DNA of 50,878 bases from Burkholderiales bacterium (GTDB lineage: Bacteria; Pseudomonadota; Gammaproteobacteria; Burkholderiales; SG8-41), in NCBI GenBank assembly GCA_019744975.1, contig JAIETP010000015.1, positions 120,929 to 171,806 on the forward strand. Direction: 5' to 3'. Below, one piece after another: positions 24,938-34,528 of the stretch; positions within the stretch are counted from its first letter, which is position 1, and each line of letters begins with the position of its first letter. A program made the translations under genes and the position numbers. The notes under the pieces were generated by a model. That model did no database searches. It was not told the origin of the DNA and saw nothing but the letters and a program-made list of their open reading frames with translations.

Positions 24938-25521
24938 GGAATCCGGACACCTTCTTTTTGCAGCATGGTGACAAGGGCGATCAACGGCAGACCAATCAGT
25001 GCCGTGGGGTCATCGCTTTCCAGTTGCTCGACCAGCGCGATGCCCAACGCTTCGATCCTGGCGCTGCCGGCGCAATCATACGGTTGATCCTGTCGCAGAT
25101 AACGTTCGATTTGTCCGGTATCCAGTGCGCGGAACCGCACGGTGGTCGGCACATTGACCAGCTGCACGGCACCGGTCGCGGCGTTGAGCAGGCATAACGC
25201 AGTATGGAAAACAACCGTTTCGCCGCTCATCGCCTGCAGTTGTCGCACTGCTGCGGCGTGGGTGCCGGGTTTACCGATCAGTTGATTGCCCAAGACCGCG
25301 ACCTGGTCGGAGCCGATGATCAGTGCGGCGGTTTCCTGTCCGGCGATTTTGCGCGCCTTGGTTTCGGCCAGGCGCAGCGCAGTCGCGGCGGGCGCTTCGT
25401 TTTGCAGTGCGTTCTCGTCAATATCCGGGGAGATCGCGGGACAATCGAGACCGATGCGGGCAAGCAATGCCTTGCGGTATGCCGACGAAGACGCCAGCAC
25501 GATGCGCGGTGGGGATGTCAT
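24934..25521 (-). CDS. yceF: Maf/YceF-family nucleotide pyrophosphatase
   Basis: A 195-residue Maf-fold protein: IVLASSSAYRKALLARIGL at the start, an E-rich loop DENALQNE, GSDQVAV containing the catalytic aspartate, and PYDCAGSARIEALGIALVE. The YceF subgroup hydrolyses 7-methyl-GTP and similar modified nucleotides; the conserved GSDQVA and the neighbourhood next to yceD-rpmF, as in E. coli, favour that subgroup over the dTTP/UTP enzymes. It is divergent from yceD and shares a four-base overlap with the downstream methyltransferase gene. Confidence 0.9.
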   Translation of the reverse strand: MTSPPRIVLASSSAYRKALLARIGLDCPAISPDIDENALQNEAPAATALRLAETKARKIAGQETAALIIGSDQVAVLGNQLIGKPGTHAAAVRQLQAMSGETVVFHTALCLLNAATGAVQLVNVPTTVRFRALDTGQIERYLRQDQPYDCAGSARIEALGIALVEQLESDDPTALIGLPLIALVTMLQKEGVRIP

Positions 25522-25650
25522 GCGGTGCCTGGCAGCCGGACGTAAGTGCCTGAATGAACGGGTGTTAAGTAAATAACGACGAGGACGGCGGGTTTTAAGC
25601 GTCGCAACAAATGAATATCGCTAAGTGCTTGGCTGAACAGGGAATTTGGC

Positions 25651-26208
25651 ATGGCAGATTTTGACAGCGGGAGCCGAAAATACTATCATGCGCCGCTTAT
25701 GTCCGGGCCTGCCGCAGTTCATCGCATCGAGGATCCGTTTGCATTTGCACGTGCCGCCGGCCTGCACAGCGGTCAGGTGGCGCTTGCCGCGATGCCGCGT
25801 CTGCAGGATCGACTCGCCGGTGATACCGGAACGGTGGCTTTTGTGGTGCGCGGAAAAGTGGATCAGCGCCAGCGGCCGTTACTGGAACTGGAAATTACCG
25901 GCAATCCCAGTTTGCGCTGTGGCCGTTGTCTCGGGCCGCTGGATTTTGCTTTGCAGCTGCAATCGCGGGTGTTGCTGGTGGAGCACGGCGCGGTGATGCA
26001 GGAAGACGATGACCCCGAGTCACCGGAATGGATTGAAGCGGGGCCGGATCTGGATGTGCTGGAGTTGGTTGAAGACGAGATATTACTCAGCCTGCCGTTA
26101 TCAGTAAGGCATGACGAGGGAAAATGCAGTGATGGCGACGGGCCGGGCTGGACCGGCGAACGGGACAACCCGTTTGCCAAACTGGCCACGCTGCTGAACC
26201 CGAAATGA
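25651..26208 (+). CDS. yceD: YceD family (DUF177) protein
   Basis: A 185-residue protein with the DUF177 pattern: RIEDPFAFARAAGLHSGQVALAAMPRLQDRL at the N-terminus (in two parts), a CGRCLGPL CxxC knuckle near residues 89-92, and an acidic end with DPEVE-like residues. The family is required for 23S rRNA accumulation in plants and bacteria and is nearly always followed by rpmF, as here. Two starts compete: ATG 25651 has an AGGGAA ribosome site, whereas ATG 25699 (MSGPAAVHRIEDP) better matches family N-termini and lies just after a strong promoter, which would make a nearly leaderless transcript. Confidence 0.88.
   Translation: MADFDSGSRKYYHAPLMSGPAAVHRIEDPFAFARAAGLHSGQVALAAMPRLQDRLAGDTGTVAFVVRGKVDQRQRPLLELEITGNPSLRCGRCLGPLDFALQLQSRVLLVEHGAVMQEDDDPESPEWIEAGPDLDVLELVEDEILLSLPLSVRHDEGKCSDGDGPGWTGERDNPFAKLATLLNPK
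25661..25689 (+). promoter_or_regulatory. Strong sigma-70 promoter at the start of yceD
   Basis: TTGACA (25661-25666) and TATCAT (25684-25689) are separated by 17 bp, a near-consensus promoter. It lies inside the longer yceD reading frame, and transcription would begin close to 25696, three bases before the ATG at 25699. Confidence 0.65.
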
Positions 26209-26274
26209 ATGGGATGAAAAGCGGGAATAAATAGCAGCACCAAACGAACACAAGTTAATTTTTAGGAGAACACC

Positions 26275-26454
26275 ATGGCTGTCCAACAAAACAAGAAGTC
26301 CCCCTCGAAGCGCGGGATGCACCGTTCGCACGACGGGCTCAGCAAGCCGGCACTCGCCGTCGAGCCGACCTCCGGTGAAGCGCACCTGCGCCATCACATC
26401 AGCCCCAACGGCTACTACCGCGGCAAAAAAATCATCAAAGCCAAGGGCGAGTAA
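26275..26454 (+). CDS. rpmF: 50S ribosomal protein L32
   Basis: A 59-residue protein beginning [20 protein letters not shown] and ending in a Gly-Tyr-rich [14 protein letters not shown] tail, the standard bacterial L32. It binds 23S rRNA near the peptidyl-transferase side of the 50S subunit. There are no cysteines, so this is the zinc-independent form. TAGGAG is placed 7 nt before the ATG. It follows yceD by 66 nt and precedes plsX by 82 nt, the classical order. The gene is short but every position fits the family. Confidence 0.97.
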   Translation: MAVQQNKKSPSKRGMHRSHDGLSKPALAVEPTSGEAHLRHHISPNGYYRGKKIIKAKGE

Positions 26455-26536
26455 TCTGCCTTTGCGGGACGACTGGCTTCGACAAGCCTGGCTCTGACAA
26501 GAATCAGCAGACGGAGCCTGAAGAGGAGGATCCCTG

Positions 26537-27553
26537 ATGGATGTGACCGTTGCCATCGATTGCATGGGCGGCGACCACGGTGCGCGCGTGACCGTGCCCG
26601 CCGCGGTCGAGTGGTCGCGTCGGGATACGCACTGCAGTTTTGTGCTGGTCGGTCTGCAGGATCAAATCCTCGCTGAATTGCAACGTGCCGGCGCTGCTGC
26701 CGGCGACCGGTTGCGGGTTCATCACGCGACCGAAGTCGTGACCATGGATGAACCGCCGGCCAATGCACTGCGCGGCAAAAAAGATTCCTCGATGCGCATC
26801 GCCATTGACCTGGTCAAGAGCGGCGATGCACAGGCCTGCGTCAGCGCCGGCAACACCGGTGCGCTGATGGCCATTTCGCGGTTTGTGCTGAAAACCCTGC
26901 CCGGCATAGACCGTCCGGCCATTGCCACGATGCTGCCCACTCTGAAAGGGCATACCCACATTCTTGACCTCGGCGCCAACGTTGATTGCACCGCGGAACA
27001 CCTGCTGCAGTTTGCCATCATGGGTTCAGAACTGGTGGCTTCCGTCGAGCACAAAGCGCGTCCGACGGTCGGCCTGCTGAACATCGGCGAAGAAGACATC
27101 AAGGGCAACGAAGTTGTCAAGGAGGCGGCGGTGCTGCTGCGTGCCAGCGGCCTGAATTTCCACGGTAACATCGAGGATATCTACAAAGGCACGACTGATG
27201 TCGTGGTCTGCGACGGCTTCGTCGGCAACGTCGCACTGAAAACTTCCGAAGGTCTGGCGCAAATGCTGCGTACTTATTTGCGTGAGGAATTCAGCAAAAA
27301 CTTGTTCACCAAGTTGCTGGGCCTGGCCGCAATGCCGGTGCTCAAGGCGTTCAAGAAACGCGTAGACCACCGCCGCTACAATGGCGCCAGCCTGCTCGGT
27401 CTTCGCGGCATTGTCATCAAAAGCCACGGCTCGGCGGATACATTTGCCTTCGGTTTTGCCATCGAGCACGCGATCGACGAAGTCCGCACCGGTGTACTGG
27501 CGCACATCAGCGAACGCATGGCGGCGCTGGAGCAGAAAGTCCAATCGGCATGA
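26537..27553 (+). CDS. plsX: Phosphate acyltransferase PlsX
   Basis: A 338-residue PlsX that makes acyl-phosphate from acyl-ACP for glycerolipid synthesis. It starts with [19 protein letters not shown] and contains [32 protein letters not shown] (in two parts), [27 protein letters not shown] and [16 protein letters not shown], all characteristic. GAGGAGGATC precedes the ATG. It overlaps fabH by four bases (ATGA), so translation is coupled, linking phospholipid and fatty-acid initiation as in many proteobacteria. Confidence 0.97.
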   Translation: MDVTVAIDCMGGDHGARVTVPAAVEWSRRDTHCSFVLVGLQDQILAELQRAGAAAGDRLRVHHATEVVTMDEPPANALRGKKDSSMRIAIDLVKSGDAQACVSAGNTGALMAISRFVLKTLPGIDRPAIATMLPTLKGHTHILDLGANVDCTAEHLLQFAIMGSELVASVEHKARPTVGLLNIGEEDIKGNEVVKEAAVLLRASGLNFHGNIEDIYKGTTDVVVCDGFVGNVALKTSEGLAQMLRTYLREEFSKNLFTKLLGLAAMPVLKAFKKRVDHRRYNGASLLGLRGIVIKSHGSADTFAFGFAIEHAIDEVRTGVLAHISERMAALEQKVQSA

Positions 27554-28515
27554 CGGTCATCCATTCACGCATCATCGGCACCGGCAGTTATTTGCCGGAA
27601 AAAATCCTGACCAACTCGGACCTGGCGGCACTGGTCGAGACTTCAGATGAATGGATACAGCAGCGCACCGGCATCCGCCAGCGCCATATTGCCGCGGACA
27701 ACGAGACCACCAGTGATCTGGCGCTGAAAGCCTCTCAGCGCGCGCTTGATATGGCCGGCATTGCCGCGGACAAGCTCGACCTGATCATCGTTGCCACGAC
27801 CACACCCGACATGGTATTTCCGGGCACGGCCTGCCTGCTGCAGGCCAAGCTGGGCGCAAAGGGCATGCCGGCATTCGACGTGCAGGCCGTTTGCAGCGGT
27901 TTTGTCTACGCGCTGGCCACGGCCGATCAGTTCATGCGTTCCGGACAGTACGAGCATATTCTCGTCGTTGGCGCTGAAATCTATTCGCGCATACTCGACT
28001 GGCAGGATCGCGGCACCTGCGTGTTGTTCGGTGATGGCGCGGGCGCCGTGGTGCTCAAGCGCAGCACCGCACCCGGCATTCTCGCCGCGCGCCTGCACGC
28101 CGACGGCAGCCATGCCGGCATCCTCTCGGTGCCGGGCAGTGTCTGCGGCGGCAAGATCAGCGGCAGGCCGCTGCTGCAGATGGATGGCACGGCGGTATTC
28201 AAGTTTGCAGTGAAGGTGCTGGAAGAAGTGGCGCTGGAAACGCTGACCGCGGCCGGATTGCAAAAATCCGACATCGACTGGCTGATTCCGCACCAGGCGA
28301 ATATCCGCATCATCCAGGCCACGGCAAAAAAACTCGGCATGTCGATGGAGCGGGTGATCACGACCGTGGATCGCCATGCCAATACTTCGGCGGCTTCAGT
28401 GCCGCTGGCACTGGACGAAGCGGTGCGTGACGGACGCATCAAGCCGGGGCAGCATGTGATGCTCGAAGGTGTCGGCGGTGGATTCACCTGGGGTGCGGTA
28501 CTGATCAAATGGTAA
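27550..28515 (+). CDS. fabH: Beta-ketoacyl-ACP synthase III
   Basis: A 321-residue FabH that condenses acetyl-CoA with malonyl-ACP to start fatty-acid synthesis. The catalytic triad is visible as C115 ([11 protein letters not shown]), H248 (PHQANIRI) and N278 (HANTSAAS). GTGSYLPE at the start and [15 protein letters not shown] at the end match the family. It overlaps plsX by four bases and is followed by fabD after 25 nt. Confidence 0.97.
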   Translation: MTVIHSRIIGTGSYLPEKILTNSDLAALVETSDEWIQQRTGIRQRHIAADNETTSDLALKASQRALDMAGIAADKLDLIIVATTTPDMVFPGTACLLQAKLGAKGMPAFDVQAVCSGFVYALATADQFMRSGQYEHILVVGAEIYSRILDWQDRGTCVLFGDGAGAVVLKRSTAPGILAARLHADGSHAGILSVPGSVCGGKISGRPLLQMDGTAVFKFAVKVLEEVALETLTAAGLQKSDIDWLIPHQANIRIIQATAKKLGMSMERVITTVDRHANTSAASVPLALDEAVRDGRIKPGQHVMLEGVGGGFTWGAVLIKW

Positions 28516-28540
28516 GCAGGCAGTGAGGATTCTTTAAAAC

Positions 28541-29470
28541 ATGAAACTGGCTTTGGTATTTCCGGGGCAGGGCTCGCAGGCGGTGGGCATGATGCAGGGT
28601 TTTGCCGACAGCAAAATCGTACGCGATACCTTTGCCGAGGCTTCGGCTGCATTGGGGCAGGATTTGTGGCAACTCGTGGCGGAAGGTCCAACCGAAGAAT
28701 TGAGTGCCACGGTGAACACACAACCGGTAATGCTGACCGCTGCCTATGCCATGTACCGTGCCTGGCAGGAAGCCGGCGGACCAGCACCGGCCTTTGTTGC
28801 GGGACACAGTCTTGGCGAGTACACGGCGCTGGTCGCCGCAGGGGCGCTGGCTTTCGCCGACGCCGTGCCATTGGTGCGATTCCGCGCGCAAGCGATGCAG
28901 GAAGCGGTGCCGGTGGGCACCGGTGCGATGGCGGCGATTCTTGGCTTGGACGATGACGCAGTACGCGCGGCCTGCGCCGAAGCTGCTCAAGGTGAAGTCG
29001 TCGAACCGGTCAATTTCAATGCGCCGAACCAGGTGGTCATTGCCGGTCACAAGGCCGCTGTCGAGCGTGGCGCGGAAGCAGCCAAGGTGCGCGGCGCCAA
29101 ACGCGCGGTGATGCTGCCGGTCAGCGCGCCGTTCCATTCGTCCCTGCTGAAACCCGCCGCCGATCGTTTGCAGGAGCGCCTGCAAACCGTGACTTTCCGC
29201 GCACCGCAGATTGCAATCATCAATAATGTCGATGTGGCGACGGTGACTGATCCGGCGCGGATCAAGGACGCCCTGGCCCGACAGGCCTGCAATCCCGTGC
29301 GCTGGGTGGAAATCGTGCGCTCACTTGCAGCGCAGGGTGTCACCCATGTTGTGGAGTGCGGGCCAGGCAAAGTGCTTGCCGGACTGACCAAACGCATCGA
29401 AGGCAGCCTGCAGGGCTACGCGGTGACCGATCCGGCATCGCTGCAGCAAACCATGGAGGCGTTGCGATGA
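28541..29470 (+). CDS. fabD: Malonyl-CoA-ACP transacylase
   Basis: A 309-residue FabD that loads malonyl groups onto ACP. It begins LALVFPGQGSQAVGMM, has the nucleophile S90 in GHSLGEYTAL, the active-site H199 in SAPFHSSLLKP and a conserved VECGPGKVLAGLTKRI end. Full length. Its TGA overlaps the fabG ATG (ATGA), so the two are coupled. Confidence 0.97.
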   Translation: MKLALVFPGQGSQAVGMMQGFADSKIVRDTFAEASAALGQDLWQLVAEGPTEELSATVNTQPVMLTAAYAMYRAWQEAGGPAPAFVAGHSLGEYTALVAAGALAFADAVPLVRFRAQAMQEAVPVGTGAMAAILGLDDDAVRAACAEAAQGEVVEPVNFNAPNQVVIAGHKAAVERGAEAAKVRGAKRAVMLPVSAPFHSSLLKPAADRLQERLQTVTFRAPQIAIINNVDVATVTDPARIKDALARQACNPVRWVEIVRSLAAQGVTHVVECGPGKVLAGLTKRIEGSLQGYAVTDPASLQQTMEALR

Positions 29471-30213
29471 GCACATTAAAAGGCAGGGTTGCGCTGGTGA
29501 CCGGCGCATCACGCGGCATCGGCCAGGGCATTGCAATGGCACTGGGCATGGCTGGCGCCACGGTTGCCGGCACGGCAACGACGGCCGCGGGGGCCGAAGG
29601 CATTACCAAGGAACTGGCGGCAGCGGGCATTACCGGTGCCGGTTATGCGATGGACGTCAACGACCAGGCGCAGGTCGATGCTGCACTGGCGGCAATCCAG
29701 CAGCAGTGGGGCGACGTGGGCATCCTGGTCAACAACGCAGGGGTTACCCGCGACAATCTGCTGATGCGAATGAAGGAGGAGGAGTGGGACATGATCATGT
29801 CGACCAACCTCAAATCGGTGTATCGCCTGTCCAAAGCCGTCATGCGCAGCATGATGAAGGCGCGCACCGGACGCATCATCAACGTGACTTCGGTGGTCGG
29901 CGCGATGGGTAATGCCGGCCAGAGCAACTATGCCGCGGCCAAGGCCGGGGTCGAAGGTTTTTCCCGGGCACTGGCGCGGGAAGTCGGCAGCCGCAATATC
30001 ACCGTGAACTGCGTGGCTCCGGGTTTTATCGACACTGATATGACACGGGCGCTGGACGAAGCCCAGCGTACAGGCCTGGTCGGGCAGATCCCGCTGGCTC
30101 GTCTCGGCACGGTGGCCGATGTCGCCGGCGCGGTGGTCTATCTGGCGTCTGATGCTGCCTCTTATGTCACCGGTTGTACATTGCATGTGAACGGCGGCAT
30201 GCATATGGGCTAG
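29467..30213 (+). CDS. fabG: 3-oxoacyl-ACP reductase
   Basis: A 248-residue short-chain dehydrogenase reducing 3-oxoacyl-ACP with NADPH. The coenzyme loop is TGASRGIGQGIA at residues 13-24, NNAG follows near 88, and the catalytic tyrosine and lysine are Y155 and K159 (SNYAAAKAG). ATG 29467 is chosen over upstream in-frame codons because it overlaps the fabD stop and gives the family's usual N-terminus; the frame extends further upstream only as a shadow of fabD. Confidence 0.97.
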   Translation: MSTLKGRVALVTGASRGIGQGIAMALGMAGATVAGTATTAAGAEGITKELAAAGITGAGYAMDVNDQAQVDAALAAIQQQWGDVGILVNNAGVTRDNLLMRMKEEEWDMIMSTNLKSVYRLSKAVMRSMMKARTGRIINVTSVVGAMGNAGQSNYAAAKAGVEGFSRALAREVGSRNITVNCVAPGFIDTDMTRALDEAQRTGLVGQIPLARLGTVADVAGAVVYLASDAASYVTGCTLHVNGGMHMG

Positions 30214-30256
30214 AATGCGCGGCAGCCGATATTTGGCCGGCTTCAAGCATTAGTCA

Positions 30257-30284
30257 TAAGCAATTGTTTTTAAAGGATTTCTTA
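30257..30284 (+). repeat. AT-rich boundary element, copy 5
   Basis: TAAGCAATTGTTTTTAAAGG lies between fabG and acpP, about 100 bp before the acpP start. A TAAAAT (30299-30304) that could serve as a -10 for acpP follows shortly after, but no convincing -35 accompanies it. Confidence 0.55.
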
Positions 30285-30389
30285 AATCCGGTTTGTGGTA
30301 AAATTCACGCTTTTAAGGGGTCATCCGGCGGCTTTTCCGCGATTACGGACCGATCCAAACATCATCAAGCAATTCGAAAGGGGACTTAG

Positions 30390-30629
30390 ATGGAAAATAT
30401 CGAGCAACGTGTTAAAAAAATTGTTGCCGAGCAACTGGGCGTCAACGAGGCTGACGTCAAGAACGAGTCATCCTTCGTCAACGACCTCGGCGCCGACTCG
30501 CTGGACACGGTCGAGCTGGTAATGGCGCTGGAAGAGGAATTCGAGACCGAAATCCCCGATGATGAAGCCGAAAAAATCACCACCGTGCAACAGGCTTCTG
30601 ATTACATCAAGTCGCATCTGAAGGCGTAA
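30390..30629 (+). CDS. acpP: Acyl carrier protein
   Basis: A 79-residue, strongly acidic ACP that carries growing acyl chains on a phosphopantetheine arm. The attachment site is S37 in [19 protein letters not shown], the canonical DSL motif. Length is standard. AGGGGAC precedes the ATG. A 176-bp gap separates it from fabG, longer than the other gaps in the cluster, consistent with its own promoter since ACP is needed in high amounts. Confidence 0.98.
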   Translation: MENIEQRVKKIVAEQLGVNEADVKNESSFVNDLGADSLDTVELVMALEEEFETEIPDDEAEKITTVQQASDYIKSHLKA

Positions 30630-30721
30630 TCCGCAAGTGTAAGTGCGGCGGAAGGCTTTCCCTCCCGTTGCCGTCAATCTCACAGCAGGGGGCGCAACCG
30701 CGCTCCCTCAGCATTTAAAAC

Positions 30722-31969
30722 ATGCCGCGTCCAAGCACCCGCAGAGTCGTCGTGACCGGACTGGGGATCATTTCCCCGGTCGGCATCGGGCTGACCGAAT
30801 CCTGGTCGAGCATTACCGCCGGCAAATCCGGCATCACCAAGGTCACCCGTTTTGATGCCTCCGGGTATACCTCGCAGATTGCCGGCGAGGTCAAGGGGTT
30901 TGATCCCGGCGCCTATTTGCCAGTCAAGGAAGCGCGGCGCTTCGATACCTTCATCCACTACGGCCTGGCAGCGGGGATTGATGCCATCAAGGACGCCGGA
31001 CTGGATCTCGACAAGCTCAACCGCGAGATGATCGGCGTTTGCATCGGCTCCGGCATCGGTGGTCTGCCGCTGATCGAGGACACGCACAATGCGCTGTTGT
31101 CAGGTGGGCCGCGCAAAATTTCACCGTTTTTTGTACCGGGCTCGATCATCAACATGATTTCGGGCCAGTTGTCGATCATGTACAAGCTGCAGGGGCCCAA
31201 CATTGCCGTGGTCACCGCCTGCACAACGGCCAACCACAGCATCGGCGAAGCCGGTCGGCTGATCGAATACGGCGATGCCGACATCATGATTGCCGGCGGC
31301 GCCGAATCCACTGTTTCCCCGCTGGGCATCGGCGGCTTCTGCGCTGCGCGTGCGCTGTCATCGCGCAACGATGACCCGGCTGCGGCCAGCCGCCCCTGGG
31401 ACAAGGATCGCGACGGTTTTGTGATGGGCGAGGGCGCCGGTGTATTAGTGCTCGAAGAATACGAACACGCCAAAAAACGCGGTGCGCGGATTTACTGCGA
31501 ACTGGCGGGTTACGGACTGAGCGCCGATGCACATCACATCACCGCACCCTGCGAAGACGGTGCGGGTGCGGTGCGCTGCATGAATCACGCGCTGCGCAAC
31601 GCCGGCCTCAACCACGATCAGGTCGATTACATCAATGCCCACGGCACCTCGACCCCACTGGGTGATATTGCCGAAACCATTGCGGTCAAAAACTGCTTTG
31701 GCGCACACGCCAAAAAACTGGCTGTCAGTTCGACCAAGTCGATGACCGGTCATCTGCTCGGTGCTGCGGGTGGCATCGAGGCGGTATTTTCGGTGCTGGC
31801 CATCCGTGACCAGGTCGCGCCGCCGACCATCAATCTGGTCAACCAGGATCCGCAGTGTGATCTGGATTACGTACCGAACACCGCGCGCCCGATGAAAATC
31901 GATGTCGCGCTTTCCAATTCCTTCGGCTTCGGCGGCACCAACGGCAGTCTGGTGTTCCGCAAGATCTGA
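30722..31969 (+). CDS. fabF: Beta-ketoacyl-ACP synthase II
   Basis: A 415-residue FabF elongating acyl-ACP. It starts [15 protein letters not shown]; the catalytic triad is C167 ([14 protein letters not shown]), H307 ([11 protein letters not shown]) and H344 ([12 protein letters not shown]). Length and the [11 protein letters not shown] ending are typical. It follows acpP by 92 nt in the same direction, the near-universal acpP-fabF pair. Confidence 0.97.
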   Translation: MPRPSTRRVVVTGLGIISPVGIGLTESWSSITAGKSGITKVTRFDASGYTSQIAGEVKGFDPGAYLPVKEARRFDTFIHYGLAAGIDAIKDAGLDLDKLNREMIGVCIGSGIGGLPLIEDTHNALLSGGPRKISPFFVPGSIINMISGQLSIMYKLQGPNIAVVTACTTANHSIGEAGRLIEYGDADIMIAGGAESTVSPLGIGGFCAARALSSRNDDPAAASRPWDKDRDGFVMGEGAGVLVLEEYEHAKKRGARIYCELAGYGLSADAHHITAPCEDGAGAVRCMNHALRNAGLNHDQVDYINAHGTSTPLGDIAETIAVKNCFGAHAKKLAVSSTKSMTGHLLGAAGGIEAVFSVLAIRDQVAPPTINLVNQDPQCDLDYVPNTARPMKIDVALSNSFGFGGTNGSLVFRKI

Positions 31970-32026
31970 AATCCTTCCGGCATTCTGCCGGCTGATGCGG
32001 CGGAAGCAACCGGCGAAAGCGACGGC

Positions 32027-32854
32027 ATGCCGATGATACTGGTCGATGGTTTGCCGGCAAACGCTGTACCCGCCGATGACCGCGGTTTCACCTATGGCGA
32101 TGGCGTGTTCCGCACGCTGCCCATGCGCAACGGTCATGCGCAATGGTGGCCGCAGCAGTATGCCAAACTCGCGGCTGATTGCGGCGCATTGGGCATCTCA
32201 CCGCCGGCAGAAGCTGATCTGCGCCGGGATCTCCAGACCATTGCAGCACAACTGCCGGACTGCGCACTGCGCATTACCGTGACTCGCGGCAGCGGCGGAC
32301 GTGGTTATGTGATGCCGGAAAACCCGCAATCGCGCCGCGTGGTCTCAGCGAATCCCCTGCCTGAATATCCGAGGCAATGGCGGGAGCAGGGCGTCAGCGT
32401 GCGGATATGCGAGTTGCGGCTTGCGGCGCAGCCGCGACTGGCCGGCATCAAACATCTGAACCGACTGGAAAACGTGCTGGCCCGCACTGAATGGGACGAT
32501 CCTGCGATCGCCGAAGGTTTACTGCAGGATGCCGCGGGCCATGTCATCGAGGGCACGCGCTGTAATGTTTTTATGGTCGAAGATGGCGTATTGCTCACGC
32601 CGGATCTGTCGCACTGCGGTGTGGCCGGCGTCACTCGCGATTTGGTCATTGCCGCCGCCGGTCGCAATGGCATGCGCTGCCGGATCGAGCCGATCAACCG
32701 CCGGCGACTGGAAGCTGCGACGGAAGTTTTTCTGGTCAACAGCCTGATCGGCGTGTGGCCGGTCGCTGCGCTGGAGCAGCGCCGTTGGTCGGACTTCAAG
32801 GTCGCACGGCTCGTGCGAAAATGGCTGGATGCGCTCGATTCTCCGCTTCATTAA
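32027..32854 (+). CDS. pabC: Aminodeoxychorismate lyase
   Basis: A 275-residue fold-type IV PLP enzyme releasing p-aminobenzoate for folate synthesis. FTYGDGVFRTL gives the N-terminal signature, K142 in IKHLNRLENVLAR is the PLP lysine, and GTRCNVFMVEDGVLLTP with GVAGVTRDLVI are also typical. Branched-chain or D-amino acid transaminases share the fold, but location between fabF and mltG is that of pabC. Its last 26 nt overlap mltG. Confidence 0.93.
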   Translation: MPMILVDGLPANAVPADDRGFTYGDGVFRTLPMRNGHAQWWPQQYAKLAADCGALGISPPAEADLRRDLQTIAAQLPDCALRITVTRGSGGRGYVMPENPQSRRVVSANPLPEYPRQWREQGVSVRICELRLAAQPRLAGIKHLNRLENVLARTEWDDPAIAEGLLQDAAGHVIEGTRCNVFMVEDGVLLTPDLSHCGVAGVTRDLVIAAAGRNGMRCRIEPINRRRLEAATEVFLVNSLIGVWPVAALEQRRWSDFKVARLVRKWLDALDSPLH

Positions 32855-33839
32855 ATTCCTGATCTGGTCCGGGTTGTTGCTGGTGGCAGCTTGCGTCGCC
32901 GGCTTGTACTACTACGCGCATGACGAATTGCCGCTTGAAAAATCGCCGGTGACCTTTGAGTTGCGCGCAGGCAGCAGCCTCAGAAACGTGGCCGCCCAGC
33001 TCGCGAAAGCGGGCGTCATCAGCCGCCCCGAACCATTCGAGGCACTGGCGCGGGTGCTCGGTGAATCGGCGAAACTGAAGGCGGGTAATTACGAGTTTTC
33101 ACGTCCATTGACCCCGCTGAGCCTGTTGCAACGAATGACGCGGGGCGACGTAAACCTCGTTGCAGTCACCTTCGTCGAGGGCTGGACTTTCAAGCAAATG
33201 CGCAAGGCGCTGCAGGACAACCCGAAAATACGCGTTGAAACGGCTGCCATGACGGAAGCCGAAATACTGGAAAAACTGGAAATTTCCCAGCCGCTCGGAG
33301 AAGGCTGGTTTTTCCCTGACACCTATCATTTCAGCGAAGGCACCAGCGACCTGGCGATTCTGCGTCGCGCCCACCAGTTGATGCTGCGCCACCTTAACCA
33401 GGAATGGGAGCGCCGCGCGCCCGGACTGCCGCTGAAAACGCCGACTGAGGCTCTTATCCTCGCCTCGATCGTTGAGAAGGAAACCGGCAGACCGGAGGAA
33501 CGCGGGCTGGTCGCCGCGGTATTCATCAACCGCTTGCGCATCGGCATGCTGCTGCAGACCGATCCGACGGTGATCTATGGCATGGGCGAATCCTTCAACG
33601 GCAACATCCGCAAAAGCGATCTGACCACGGATACCCCATACAATACCTACACCCGTGCCGGCCTGCCGCCCACACCCATTGCCATGCCTGGACTTGAAGC
33701 CTTGCGCGCAACGCTGAATCCCGCATCGAGTGACGCGCTGTATTTTGTCGCGCGCGGTGACGGCACATCGAAATTTTCTCGCACGTTGGCCGAACACGAA
33801 CGTGCTGTGACCCAGTACCAGCGTCGGGGCCGAAAATGA
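32829..33839 (+). CDS. mltG: Endolytic murein transglycosylase MltG
   Basis: A 336-residue YceG/MltG protein with one N-terminal membrane helix (about 8-27) followed by a LysM-like part ([26 protein letters not shown] in two parts) and the catalytic domain. The catalytic glutamate is E216 in [14 protein letters not shown], equivalent to E218 in E. coli; [10 protein letters not shown] and [17 protein letters not shown] are further signatures. It cuts nascent peptidoglycan and limits glycan length. It overlaps both pabC (26 nt) and tmk (ATGA). Confidence 0.96.
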   Translation: MRSILRFIKFLIWSGLLLVAACVAGLYYYAHDELPLEKSPVTFELRAGSSLRNVAAQLAKAGVISRPEPFEALARVLGESAKLKAGNYEFSRPLTPLSLLQRMTRGDVNLVAVTFVEGWTFKQMRKALQDNPKIRVETAAMTEAEILEKLEISQPLGEGWFFPDTYHFSEGTSDLAILRRAHQLMLRHLNQEWERRAPGLPLKTPTEALILASIVEKETGRPEERGLVAAVFINRLRIGMLLQTDPTVIYGMGESFNGNIRKSDLTTDTPYNTYTRAGLPPTPIAMPGLEALRATLNPASSDALYFVARGDGTSKFSRTLAEHERAVTQYQRRGRK

Positions 33840-34450
33840 GCCGCGGCAAATTCATTACGCTGGAAGGCATGGACGGCGCCGGTAAAACAACGCACCTCGA
33901 TTGGCTGCGCGAAAAACTGCTGGCCCGCGGCATGGTACTGACAATCACCCGCGAACCCGGCGGCACACCTTTGGGCGAGGCCCTGCGCAAACTGCTGCTC
34001 GACAATCACGATCCGCGACATCCCGATACCGAAGCGCTGCTGATGTTTGCCGCGCGGCGTGAACATATCGCACAGGTCATCGAGCCGGCACTGGCCGCCG
34101 GAAACTGCGTGCTGTGCGACCGCTTTACCGACGCCACCTATGCCTACCAGGCGGGCGGCAGCGGCATGGGCTGGGAACGGGTGGCGGAACTCGAACGTTG
34201 GGTGCAGGGCGCGCTGCAGCCGGATCTGACGCTTTATTTTGATCTGGATCCGGCGATCGGCCGGGCCCGGACCCGGCAGGTCCGTGAACCGGATCGTTTC
34301 GAGCGGGAAAAACAGGCGTTTTACGAACGGGTGCGGGCCGCCTACCTGCGCCGGGCTGCCGAACATCCACGCCGGATCCGCATAATCGACGCTTCCCGGA
34401 CCATTTCCGAGATACAGCTTGAACTTGAGAGTATTATTACAAGTATTTGA
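33836..34450 (+). CDS. tmk: Thymidylate kinase
   Basis: A 204-residue dTMP kinase. P-loop [19 protein letters not shown] starts at residue 9, followed by [14 protein letters not shown] (dTMP-binding DR/RE region) and [18 protein letters not shown]. The LID region around residue 145 has R-rich [18 protein letters not shown]. It makes dTDP for DNA synthesis. Its stop codon lies inside an AT-rich boundary element. It is coupled to mltG through a four-base overlap. Confidence 0.97.
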   Translation: MSRGKFITLEGMDGAGKTTHLDWLREKLLARGMVLTITREPGGTPLGEALRKLLLDNHDPRHPDTEALLMFAARREHIAQVIEPALAAGNCVLCDRFTDATYAYQAGGSGMGWERVAELERWVQGALQPDLTLYFDLDPAIGRARTRQVREPDRFEREKQAFYERVRAAYLRRAAEHPRRIRIIDASRTISEIQLELESIITSI

Positions 34451-34528
34451 TTTTAATCATTATTTAAATAAGCCTTTGATTTTAATAAAGTACTTGCGAT
34501 TTCTACATTCAATGCATTGATTTTTAAT
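34440..34528 (+). repeat. AT-rich boundary elements, copies 6-8, between tmk and holB
   Basis: Three related units lie in a row: CAAGTATTTGATTTTAAT (34440-34457), TAAGCCTTTGATTTTAAT (34469-34486) and GCATTGATTTTTAAT (34514-34528). The first overlaps the tmk stop and the last overlaps the holB start. The whole gap is strikingly AT-rich against the flanking genes. Confidence 0.65.

Noticed and set aside
29356-29466. An upstream extension of fabG
   Set aside because: This part of the open frame is read inside fabD in another frame; the fabG start at 29467 overlapping the fabD stop gives the normal protein.
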